Source of the DNA: Maylandia zebra
Lineage: Eukaryota > Chordata > Actinopteri > Cichliformes > Cichlidae
Reading direction: 5' to 3'
DNA length: 64,000 nucleotides
Assembly (NCBI RefSeq): GCF_041146795.1
Contig: NC_135170.1
Coordinates: forward strand, 25,910,033-25,974,032
The position numbers were made by a program, and so were the translations under genes. Position 1 is the stretch's first letter; each line of letters opens with the position of its first letter. The notes beneath the pieces were generated by a model that was not told where the DNA came from, searched no databases, and saw only the letters and a program-made list of their open reading frames with translations. Positions 1 through 9,840 of this stretch are shown one piece after another.

Positions 1-184
1 AACACCAGTAGGCGGTAGGGTAGATCTATCATATGACACTATATTGTCCAATATCATATGGCATTATATTATATTATAATATGTTATATTATATCCCCTT
101 TCACATTAGAGCCACAACAGGACCCACAAGAAAATGGGAACAAGTAAAAGTGGAATACAGGAGTATTCTACAGAATGGTAATAT

Positions 185-526
185 TTATCTCTTAGATTGC
201 TTTGCGTCTCTTGGCAAGGTAATACTGGCCTGTAATACTCTGTTAGTTTGTTCATAACAGCAACCAAGAAAAGGGCAGAGGAAAAAAAGACAGGTGGTGG
301 TCCTGCACCCCCTCGTCAACAAGTTGGTTAAGTAAATAATACCCTCACGGGAATATCGATATCTCTCTATGAGCACACTGTCGCGCTGAGGTAAAGGATC
401 CTGTCTGTCCCGCAATATACGCTGAATTCTGAGGACTCTCCTTATCAATCTTGCACCTTCCGCAATGGGTTGGTCGCGTATACGGACAGGACATGGCTGC
501 GACAGGCTTCCCAAATCCACCTTCAC
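185..526 (-). pseudogene. PIF/Harbinger transposase N-terminal relic
   Basis: The minus-strand reading frame contains a stretch like the N-terminus of PIF/Harbinger (HARBI1-type) transposases: an arginine-rich lead, then RDRQDPLPQRD, then ERYRYSREGIIYLTNLL. In the family this precedes the helix-turn-helix region. The reading breaks down after that and no DDE catalytic core is visible, so this is a fragment. The DNA next to it (about 760-960) includes a 12-bp-arm hairpin and may be the non-coding end of the same element. Identification is by remembered motif resemblance only. Confidence 0.5.
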
Positions 527-828
527 TTTTATAGCCGTGGTCTCTCATCTTGATTACACGAAGTAATTTACAATTACTACTCTGAAATATGAATTACATC
601 TGTAATAATCACATACATGTAATAGAATGTTAATAGTTCATTTCCCTTTTTTAGGAAATGACCTGTATGTATCTGTGTGACATCAATAAAAGGATCAAGT
701 GCTGCATTACCTTTAGTTACATTGATAATATTTATTTATGGTGAAACAGTGGAAAAATATCGCTGTTGCTTTCGTATAAATGAAGCGGACATACCTGCGT
801 GGCCGCGATCTAATCCTGTTTACATAAA

Positions 829-854
829 GTAAACCTGCTCCCGAGCAGGTTTAC
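829..854. repeat. Perfect 12-bp-arm hairpin in repeat-like DNA
   Basis: The arms GTAAACCTGCTC and GAGCAGGTTTAC are exact reverse complements separated by only two bases. The surrounding 760-960 sequence is richer in CG dinucleotides than its flanks and looks like transposon terminal or subterminal DNA, probably belonging to the Harbinger relic beside it. No target-site duplication could be assigned. Confidence 0.6.
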
Positions 855-932
855 GCTTACGGCTCTGTTGCTATGACAGCAAGTCCCGGATGAGCTTCGG
901 GGAACCGACTGATCCAGGATCACGCGAAATCG

Positions 933-1226
933 TCAACAATCTAATCCGGCTAACCTACTTAGCGAGGTACGAAGAACGGGCCCCTGATGAGGTAGTTCTG
1001 TGTTGTGCTTAGCCAGAGGGTGATTGGTTTCTCTGATAAATAACTCATTGTAATGTCCATGGCACTTAACAACATAGATTATATTACTCTTTGTTGGGGG
1101 AACTAAATCTTGGGGTCTACCAATTTTCAGTGTAGCACAATTTGGTGTTTGAAAACAACAGTGACAGTGTTTTGAGAAAATGTGTCTCACCTGTTCTGAT
1201 ATTAAGGGATTAGTGAAGGTTTTCAT
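933..1226 (-). pseudogene. Possible Penelope-like GIY-YIG endonuclease relic
   Basis: The minus-strand frame reads SNIIYVVKCHGHYNELFIRE then TNHPLAKH. This resembles the core of the GIY-YIG domain at the C-terminus of Penelope-like retroelements, where a typical form is IVY-x-C ... LYIGET-x-x-PL-x-R. The canonical Gly of the IGET block is replaced (IRET) and catalytic residues downstream are not convincing. No reverse transcriptase frame was seen nearby. It could also be another decayed retroelement C-terminus. Confidence 0.35.
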
Positions 1227-1229
1227 TTA

Positions 1230-2950
1230 GGAATTGGTTGTCCTTTTCTCTGGTATCACTTTGACCATATTTAAGGTACTTTCCAACTTTTGACAAATAT
1301 CCAGCTAGGGTAACCACATTTACTCAGGGCTTTTCGTTATGATGTTCTTCTGTGGCATGTCTGTGTCTGTGGGGATGATGTTAGCTCTGTGTTGTAGTGC
1401 CCTAGTGATATCTAGTTTTTGCTCCAGTGGATGATTAGAGTCAAACCTTAGTGATCCCTATGCAGTGGTTTACTGTTGACTATAAAACTGAAGAAAGCTA
1501 ACCTATTATTTTTCATATCCTCCTGGGTGAACTTGCTGTGTTTGTCCACCAAGTTAATGTGATCACTGAGATTTGATTTTCACCCAGGTGTCCTAAGAGT
1601 ACGTCGTTCACAATCACAGAATCCAGTGATTGCAGCCAACTCTCTGTGAATGGTACTGATGGCCACTAATCAACAGTCATGACAATTTGCATTTTAAAGA
1701 TCATGAAACTGAGCTCACAGCCCATTGTTAGGCAATAGTGCTAGTTCTGGTTATAATGTAAATGTACTGTTTAAAATGTTGGGGAAACCTGCAGTCACTG
1801 AGACTGAAGAATTTACTTGGACCAGAGACAAAACATTTCTCCTATTCCAAACGCTACATTCAGATGACCATATTCAACTTTGGGATTCTTTATATAAATG
1901 ATTAACCGTGCACAAAGGCAAATTGCTCTGACATGCAATAAAACAATGAATAAACATCTCAAAATTGAATGGGTAACACAAAGGTAAACCTCAAAAGCAA
2001 AAAACAACATAAATTATTAATACTGTGTATTTCACCCCAAGATGTCACAATGTAATAAACTGATTAAACCAAAAAGATCATGTTGTAAGCTATTAAGACT
2101 CCTGTCAGTGATTCAAACTTAATAAATAAAGGAAATACATTCACAACCAGTAGGATACATTTTGTTTGCTTGTTCATTTGTTCTCAGACTACACGGTTTT
2201 TGATCTAGGGGTCACTCACAACTAGGCCAAGGATGTTGTTACCATGGCAACTAAACCAGAAAGAACAGGACCAAAAAAGGTGCAAGAAAAGTATGTTCAG
2301 CTCTAGGAATCCCTCAGATATACTGCCTACCCGATTACTCAAAGGACTTTGACCCAGTCTTTCTTTGCTAATTTATGGTGCAGATGATAAGTTTAGACAA
2401 GGAAAACGAATTAGGAGTAATGTGATCAATAGTTCAGCCCCGTGAGCTTGTTTGACTTGCTCATTGCTCAGTAACTAGCCTTTGACCCAGCTGGTCCTAT
2501 TTATTTACACACACAGTGTACACACATGAGAACATCCCTTAGATTCAGGTGAATAATTTATCTCCTCAGTGGTGATAAGTTAATCACAAAAATCCAAATC
2601 CAACCATGGCTTTTAAAGTATATACATAAAACAACAACCTAAAAGATACTGCTCAAAGAAAATGAAAAGAAAGTCCATAGGTAATAACCAGTAAATGTTA
2701 TGCTAAAGCTTTAAAATGCTGTATGACTTCATGATTACTCGCCTCTAGGGAAAGAAGCTTGTACAAATAGTAATTTTTAGATTACTACCCTGTGCATGGT
2801 CACACACTTGCACCCCAAAATACTACAAAGATTGAAAGACTGAAAAATAAACTCCCAAGTTTCGTATCTGCAAAGCCTTAGAATGATTAGCTAAGTAACG
2901 GGCCTCAGCATGAGCAATCTCTAGAAGAACCCAGTCGGATGAATGCCCGT
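1230..2950. other. Intergenic, nothing recognised
   Basis: AT-rich sequence with only short random open frames on both strands. No splice-bounded coding exons, RNA gene or complete transposon was recognised. Confidence 0.5.
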
Positions 2951-3299
2951 GCTCTGTGTCTATAATGCTCAAACACATCTGTCTGGAATGGCAACAATTA
3001 CCAGATGTGGTGAATAAAAAGAAAAACTGCACAGTAATGACTGCTGGCGAGCAACAATCGTCGAGGAGCCAAGATCTTAAAGTTAGGCCACAGGGCATAG
3101 ATTACTGCCTGGGTTTCGTAATGGACGTCGGTACCATGCACAGCAGAACAGAAAACAAGACGAAGATGAAGGCGTTTGATTTCCGAAATTATGACAGCAC
3201 CGCTTTGGAAAATGCACATAAGGATTGTGTTTTTTTGTTACACGCTCAACTGACTGCATTCCCAGCAAAAAAAAAAAAGCTCCAGTGTGCGCCATCATC

Positions 3300-3809
3300 A
3301 CCGTGACGGCGTCACCGTCTCCCACAACACAAGACAGTCGACGAGCAAACTGGCAATAGATGCCAAACATGATGATCGCATCATCACTTATTTAACTATT
3401 TTAGCGTAGTTGTGGCTAACATTGAGTGAGACAGACAATGAGTGTCATGTACACACACATTGTAGGTGCGGTTATTGTGTCTTTTGATCCACAACCACCA
3501 ACTAGCTTTAGCAGCAAGCTAGCTACCAAAAACAGGCCGCCGTGCAAGAGAATGGTCTCAGTGGGCGCCGGTCATCAGTGCGCTCCCTTAGGCCTTTCCG
3601 CCGCTGTTACCGTTTCTTTTGCAGGTTATTCATTCGGTTTACACAGACAACATGACTGGCACAACAACGTTTTAAACAAGAGCCTTTACCTGTGTTTCTC
3701 AGGTTGCTAGGGCGCGCGGGATCTTTCTTTCCGAGGAACCTGAACACCTCTCGTTGTTGATGACGTCACGCGTAGGTCTTTGGATGAGGACGTAGAGAGC
3801 GCGTCACAA
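3300..3809. promoter_or_regulatory. CpG-rich promoter-like region with consensus CRE
   Basis: This stretch is distinctly richer in CG dinucleotides than its surroundings, with clusters such as GGGCGCGCGGG near 3710. It contains a full palindromic cAMP-response element, TGACGTCA, at 3761-3768, followed by ACGCG. A methionine codon with a good splice donor 98 bases on lies just downstream. The overall look is that of an unmethylated vertebrate promoter. Direction is not settled; a divergent minus-strand transcript is possible. Confidence 0.45.
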
Positions 3810-3907
3810 ATGTCGCGGACTGCAACTTCAGCGTCAAATGAGGAGCTCTCGTCTGTTGTCTTCTTACCCTGTGCAGATGGCATTCATAACGTTTGTTTTT
3901 CCGGCAA
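3810..3907 (+). CDS. Candidate first coding exon of an unrecognised gene
   Basis: An ATG at 3810 opens a frame beginning MSRTATSASNEELSSVVFLP and running to CFSGK, ending at a strong donor (GGCAA then GTAAGT at 3908). Read through, the frame stops at once, so if real it must be spliced. It lies 40 bases downstream of the CRE and the CpG-rich block. No following exon could be identified in the 1.6 kb before pet100, and the protein start is not one I recognise. A decayed or non-coding first exon is equally possible. Confidence 0.25.
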
Positions 3908-3909
3908 GT

Positions 3910-4715
3910 AAGTTGCCGGAAAACTTGTTGCCCAATACAGCAACAGTCTGTTATTATATTGATTTAAACAAACGAAAAGATCTTTCTAACAAAGTTAGAA
4001 AGTTAATTCAAAGTCTCATTTAAGCGGATCCATAGATTCTGTCCAGTTAACAATTTCTTTCAAAAATTAAAGAATGAAAATCTCGTGAAACGTGTTCCTT
4101 GGTCTTGTTATTTTTACATAAGGGTTCTGGAAAGGTGTATAATGTTATAATTTTTTTTTTAATGTTTCATATGGTATTCTCTTTTCTATAGTAATTTTAT
4201 ATTTGCCCGCTATGATTATTGAGACAAACATGTTGCTGACCTCTTGATTTGTTCCACACTGACAAAAGAAGATTTTCTTTTTTTAAAATTACTATTATTG
4301 ATATTTTATTATCTTGATCTAACTCAGTTATTTGTTTGTATTTTTTATTTTTATTTTTGCATCACCTTTCTTGGTTACTTAAAAGTTTAAAAAGCGGCAA
4401 CTTTGCATTCAAGTGAAGGGATGAAACTGCAATTAAATGTTACTGAAATATTTCTTCTATTTTTTTCTCCTCCTTCTGTAACTGTGATCGATTTGTATGT
4501 ATTTACAACACATAGCTATTCTGTTACCTTTCTCAGTTTCTTCAAGATTCGAAATAAAGCTTTGGGGAAAAGAAGGCATCAACTGAGTTTTTGCATTTGA
4601 AGGAATATATTGGTGAGTTTAGACACCTTTTAGGGGTGCTCAAGCATTTAAAAGGACCTCTGTCCCTTTTCTCATACAAAATGAGGGAGAGCAAAAAATA
4701 AACAGGTAAGAGTAT
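3910..4715. other. Intergenic, nothing recognised
   Basis: AT-rich DNA with homopolymer runs. Nothing coding or repetitive was recognised between the candidate exon and the SINE. Confidence 0.5.
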
Positions 4716-4719
4716 AAGT

Positions 4720-5040
4720 GCACGGTGGCGCAGTGATTAGCGCTGTTGCCTGACAAGGAGGTACTGAGTTTGATTGTATCATCAGGCCAGGGCCTTTCTG
4801 TATGGAGTTTGCATGTTTTCCCTGTGTTTGCGTGGGTTCTCTCCGGGCACTCAGGCTTCCCACATTCCAAAGACATGCAGTTAGTGGGGTTAGGTTAATT
4901 GGTAATTCTAAATTGTCCATAGAATGGTTGTCTGTGTTATCCCTGTGGCAGACTGGCGACCTGTCCGGGGTGTACCGTCCCCCTCCCCCTATGGTAGCTG
5001 GGACAGGTGATGAAGGAATACATCACGTTAAGGACTGAAG
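4720..5040 (+). mobile_element. Teleost tRNA-derived SINE
   Basis: The head matches a tRNA-type RNA polymerase III promoter: A-box-like GGCGCAGTGATTAGCGC near 4728-4743 and B-box-like GAGTTTGATTG near 4766-4776. It is followed by the familiar fish SINE body, with segments such as GGAGTTTGCATGTTTTCCC, GCGTGGGTTCTCTCCGGG, CCAAAGACATGCAG and CAGACTGGCGACCTGTCC. The copy has scattered differences and is probably old. Exact family name and ends are uncertain. It lies about 0.5 kb upstream of pet100. Confidence 0.8.
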
Positions 5041-5428
5041 CTATAATAAACATAACTATACCAAAGTATGGTGCTTAGCGTGCACTCGTTGGTTCTGAAA
5101 TTACTTAAAAGATTATATCAAAGTTACAGAATTGCAGTCACCATTCAGGTCGGACCAAATAAAGTTATCTGAAATATCCGCTTGCAAATATTACTCAGAA
5201 AGGACCGATCAACTACATTTGGACAGAATCGGTGGTTTTGGAGCCCCTCTGTGGACAACCTCGGTTTATAATGCCATAATCCAAACATTAGTGCGATGTA
5301 AAAGTGTTTGTCTGAAACAAATTTGATTTGATCGAGGAGCCAAAATGTGTACTGTGTAGTATATTGCAGCAGATTTAGTGACACATTCAATTTTTATCTA
5401 TTAAAAATATTTTCTCACAACCACCAAC

Positions 5429-5470
5429 GCATGCGCCATAGTTTTCTTGCGCTAGACGTAACCCGGAAGT
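5429..5470 (+). promoter_or_regulatory. pet100 proximal promoter: NRF-1-like and ETS/GABP-like sites
   Basis: GCATGCGCC at 5429-5437 matches the core of the NRF-1 palindrome, and ACCCGGAAGT at 5461-5470 matches an ETS/GABP (NRF-2) site. Both lie 60-100 bases before the pet100 start codon. These two factors are known to control many nuclear genes for mitochondrial respiratory-chain proteins, which fits an assembly factor of cytochrome c oxidase. Site calls are by eye against remembered consensus motifs. Confidence 0.5.
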
Positions 5471-5529
5471 AGTTTGAAGGTCTTTGCTTATAGTAGGAGT
5501 TTGGATAAGGTTGCTTGTTCACTGTGAAA

Positions 5530-7885
5530 ATGGGTGTTAAAATAGAGGTATTTCGAGTAAGTATTTATTTTATACTAAGGCCGTGGACATGTATATTTTC
5601 CCTACATTCTGAGACCTTTCGACTTTCTAGGGTTTAGTTTTCGCTCTAGTTAGCCATTTTCATTATGCTAGCAGAGGTACAGTTTTCTACTCTATGTTAA
5701 AAACCGATGCGTGTAATTTGTTTTGCACAGATGATGCTGTATCTCTCCTTTCCTGTGACCATGTTTTGGATCTCAAATCAAGCAGAGTACTTTGAAGAGT
5801 ATATAGTGAAGAGAAAGGTTAGAAATTTATTTTATGTATCGGTCTTCTCTAGATAATTATTCTTGTAGTAACAATTTTTGCATCTTTCTCTGTGCCATGT
5901 TGTCTATTTTTGTGGTATACAGAGGGAAATCTTCCCCCCCGACGAGGAATCGCAGGTAAGAAAAATGCACACAAGTTAGTTGCGATCAACACAAATCAAG
6001 GGTTGTATTTTTCTTATCTGCATTGAGTACCTTTAGGAATCACTCACAGTGCAGGCTGGAAAAAACGACGTTAATTGTTGAATTTAGTAACTTGTAGAAC
6101 CTCAGTGGCGAAAAAACCCCATCTTGTATTGATGTCCGTGCGTATTTTGCTGTGCCTCTGTGGGTTTTTTCACTTCTATCAGGTTTGTATGTTGTGATCT
6201 TTGACCAAGACCCACTGTTAGAATGAACTGGAATCCAGAATTTGTATAGAGTGTGTATTGGCTGGCAAATACCCTCTTCTTAAGGAATGCTTTGTAGTCT
6301 TTCCCAGCTTTGTGTATCTGTAAAGTTTTTTCTAGGACCCTGTGAAAGGTTTTATCATCAAGTCACACCAACCAGTCCTTCTCGAGAAGGGAAAGGCTTT
6401 GTCAGTAATTAGACTTTGTGCTTTTATTTATAAGGAGGAGTATCTCAATAATGCCATAAACACATGTACTCTAGCGCAGACATTCAAATATTTTATTTCC
6501 AGCATGGACTAATGATGACTCGGTGTGTTTAATAAAGACATGAAATGTGTTTCTCTTCCTAGTCAAATCTGTATTCATCAATAGTTGTGACTTAGATGAA
6601 GAGCAAACAAAATAACTTTGGGCATTGTTTAAAATCTAAATAAAATTGAATAGAATAATTTGCAGATTTCAAAACCATATTTTATTTACAGTAGAACATA
6701 GAAAACTGTCAAATATTTAAACTGAAATGTTTTACTGTTTCATGAAAAATATTAGCTTATTTTGAATTTAATGGCAGCAACATGCCATTAAATTCAAAAG
6801 GTAAGTGGTAATAAAAAGAAGCAGGTGGAGGAACATTTTGCAACCAGTTTGGTAAATTGGCAAAAGGTGAATAACATGATGTGTGTGTGTGCTGTGTGTA
6901 AACATAAAAAAAGACATTTTAAAAAGGGAGGTAAAGATGGGCAGAGTTTCACTAATCTTCAAAAAACTGCATTTAAAATTTGTGGATCAATAATGTTGAA
7001 ATAATCGTCCTTAATTTAGAATTGAAAAGACTTTGTCATATTTAGTACATAATATCACCAAAAGTGTCAAAGAATCTGGAGAAATCTCTGTGAACAAGGG
7101 ACATTGGCAGAAATCAGTCTTGGATGCTCATGATCTCCAGGCCATGAGGTGGGACTGTGTTAAAAATAGGGAGGATTCTGACATGAAAATTGCTGCAAAG
7201 GCTCATGAATACAGTTCACCACACCATTCATAATTGCATGTTAAAGTGCTATATTGCAAAGAAGAAGCAACTTGATCCAGAAACACTGCTGTCTTCTCTG
7301 AGTCAATCCTTATTTAAAATGAACTTGAGCAAAGTGGAAAACTGTTATGTGGTGGAACAAATTGAAATTTGAAATTCTTTTTTGGAAAACATGGACACAA
7401 TGTTCTTTGTTATTAGGAGGAGAGGAGCTATCCAGCTTTTTATCACTGCTCAGTTCAAAAACCTTTATCTCTAATGGTTCAGGGGTGCATTAATGAAAAC
7501 ATTTGGCACGACATCAACCAAAAACATATGACAGACAGGACTGTTGAGCAGCTAGAATCTTATATCATCCCATAACATAGCAGTCTTCTAAAAAATTTGA
7601 ATACCTATTGTCCTCAGTTCCCAGATGTTTATGGACTGTTCATAAAAGAATAGGGGAGTTGTAAATTTTGACTTGTCTGTCAATAGCTCAATGTCTTTGA
7701 CCTGTTCAAAAAGAACAGTATTTTCATAAAGACTGCTGAGTTACTGCTAAACAGCACATTATTTGATTATGGTTGTTCTATATATCTGTTTTCAGAGAAA
7801 AGAGTTGGAGGACTTCAAAGAGCGAATGCGTGTTCGTAAGGAGCAGCGGCTATTAAAAAATATTCCTCTAGAATCTGAGAACTGA
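5530..7885 (+). CDS. pet100: Cytochrome c oxidase assembly factor PET100
   Basis: Four exons: 5530-5556, 5731-5817, 5923-5955 and 7796-7885, all bounded by GT-AG and all in phase 0, giving 78 aa; the human protein is 73 aa. The product starts MGVKIEVFRMMLYLSFPVTM and continues with FWISNQAEYFEEY. That is a short N-terminal hydrophobic segment (about residues 10-24), then the SNQAE(Y/W)FE motif of PET100. The C-terminal half is charged and helical (KELEDFKERMRVRKEQRLL). PET100 is a small mitochondrial inner-membrane protein needed for complex IV assembly. The start is fixed by the family N-terminus. Introns 1-3 are about 174, 105 and 1840 bp; the last holds a Tc1 relic. A polyadenylation signal AATAAA lies near 8164. 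stxbp2 follows on the same strand. Confidence 0.93.
6760..6799. repeat. Hairpin with perfect 16-bp arms in pet100 intron 3
   Basis: TTTTGAATTTAATGGC at 6760-6775 is the exact reverse complement of 6784-6799, with an 8-base loop. It lies about 250 bp before recognisable Tc1 transposase coding remnants and may be part of a transposon end or the scar of a template switch. No direct repeats were found around it. Confidence 0.5.
7030..7580 (+). pseudogene. Tc1-like transposase relic in pet100 intron 3
   Basis: Several plus-strand segments, in more than one frame and interrupted by stops, resemble Tc1-family transposase in the right order. They are an N-terminal part with QKSVLDAHDLQAM and VKNREDS, a middle part reading FGKHGHNVL and a YHCSVQKPLSLMVQGCI block, and a segment like the one before the second catalytic Asp (RTVEQLESYI). 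Tc1 transposases carry a DD34E triad; none of it is intact here. The relic sits wholly inside the last pet100 intron in the same orientation as the gene. Confidence 0.6.
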
Positions 7886-9379
7886 AAATTACATGTTGAA
7901 GAAAATGATTTTCCACCCTTTACCAATGATACCAACTGTCTGGCAGTGATTTTGAGGCCCAAGGAAAAAAGTTGGACTGGAGTATGCCCATTTCATGTTG
8001 GAAATTTCTGCTAGATTAACTCTTCCCAAAGATGCGCTGGGTAATAATTATTTATGCCTAATAAGTTTATTGTGCTTTCATTTGTGTGCAACTTTTTTTT
8101 TCCCCACATGGTTTTTCAAATGGTACAATTGTTTTCTTAGCTGTTGTTTTTACATTGCCTTAAAATAAATACTGAGCTGCACATCAGATTGAATCTAGTT
8201 TATTATTATCTATTTGCAAGGTGCAGTGCCTAAATTGTTTTTACCTTGTCCTATTACTTATATTGTAGTGTATTGCAGCATTGTATTCTAGATAATGGTG
8301 CTTCAGATTAACAGAAATAAAAACTAACTATTAATCAGTTCTCCACAAACTCCTCTAAAATAATTAACAGAATAAACCAATTGTTTTCCAGTTAGCACAA
8401 CTTGATGTGCTTTCTGTTTGAATGAATGATGCTAGTTGGGTATTTTTAATAATGATGATTAAGTTATGTCATATTTTGTAAGTGCATTTTCCATGTATCA
8501 CTGTGGGGAAGAATTTGCTTGATTATTTGATTATTCATATACTTAGCAAACCATATAATTATGTTTTTTTTTAATGTTTTATTTATTAAAGCAAAAGCTT
8601 TTATTTACTGAATGAACGACAGTGATGTTATATGAAAGTGCATCTCATATTATGCAAAACGTAGGACATGTTTTAAACAAAATTACACTAATAATGGCTA
8701 ATAACTGCTTCATTTGCAACACTTAGAGTTTGTACACCTTCAGTAAAGGCTTGATACTCTACTAAACCATATCTCCTTGAATGAATGTGCTGCCCAACTT
8801 TTCATACTACTTGTTTTAAGAGGTGAGACTTGTTCCCACATCCTGAAGATTTGAAATCATTAATCATTTTGAAGGAGTCGTACCAAATGGAAATATAATC
8901 TTCTAAGTATAAATATTTACATCTGAGAGAGCCAACAGCTAAACTTTTTATCAATGGTGTTGAAGTGCTGACAGATTTTCCCCTTGGCTTGTCAGCTCAT
9001 ATCCTCAAATATATTTGGCAGTACAATACAGCCAGCTGGATCCCTCATGGCTGTCTCCTGGGCCACTGGTGAGAGAGAGTGTGAATTTCTTTCTTACTAC
9101 TGTTTATCTTTTACAACTGTCATTCACTTCTGAAGCCATATTTAAGCTCTCTGTTTTATGATGTAACAAGCAGGTAAGTGCTATTCATTTTATGATAATA
9201 GATGTAAATGACAGAAGCCAAGCGGTGATATATGGATGTAGCCTACACTTGAACCAATCAAAACGACCATAGAAAGGCTTACTAATTTCATTGTGTCCAG
9301 TTGTTTAAGGCGAAAATAACTCATTAATGCAGTCTAGGATACTTCTACATGTTTGTTATTTAAATCAAAAACTTAAATA
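7886..9379. other. pet100 3' region and intergenic DNA
   Basis: The pet100 3' UTR probably ends after the AATAAA near 8164. Beyond that is AT-rich unique-looking sequence with no recognised exon, RNA gene or repeat until the LINE tail that starts near 9380. Confidence 0.5.
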
Positions 9380-9780
9380 ATAATAATAATAATAAACTTT
9401 ATTTATAAAGCACACTAAAAAACCAAGGGTATACCAAGGTGCTTGACAAAAATAAAATAGGAAAAGGGAGATGGGAGGGAAAAGAGAAAGGACCTGGCAC
9501 GTATCAATTATAAAAACCTTGACAATCATAAGATATAAAAGTAGTTCACAAGCATAACGGATAAAAATGTACCAACGCACACCAAGCGTTAACTAGGTGG
9601 AAAGGCAAGATTAAACAAATAAGTCTTCAGCCGTAATTTAAACAGTGGCATAGAGTCAGACGCCCGAATAGCAACAGGAAGGTTGTTCCATAAGACCGGG
9701 GCAAATAAAAAGTCCAAAGCACGAGACTCTTGTAATGGTGATATATTTGACAGTAGGGGGCAGTATTTAGCTTTCAAATG
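9377..9780 (-). mobile_element. LINE 3' end (5'-truncated) at the stxbp2 promoter
   Basis: Read on the minus strand, the sequence encodes the C-terminal tail typical of fish LINE reverse-transcriptase ORFs, FAPVLWNNLP then FKLRLKTYLFNLAF, followed by a stop and a 3' UTR ending in an AAT/ATT microsatellite (about 9377-9394). The plus-strand form of the tail, AACTTTATTTATAAAGCAC, is a common fish LINE 3' end. The homologous part begins within about 60-100 bp of the stxbp2 start codon. The open frame running on into stxbp2 exon 1 is a coincidental antisense continuation. Confidence 0.7.
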
Positions 9781-9840
9781 CTTCGAAGCTTTGCTTAGAC
9801 CACAAGGAAGTGACCAACTCTCTAGAACACTGCTGTCAAG

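Noticed and set aside
2956-3306. 116-aa plus-strand open frame
   Set aside because: No family resemblance, no supporting splice sites or promoter, and overlapping open frames on the other strand of similar length. Treated as chance.
4720-4780. tRNA-like head sequence
   Set aside because: A and B boxes are present, but the body matches a fish SINE and no cloverleaf with an anticodon stem could be drawn, so it is not called a tRNA gene.
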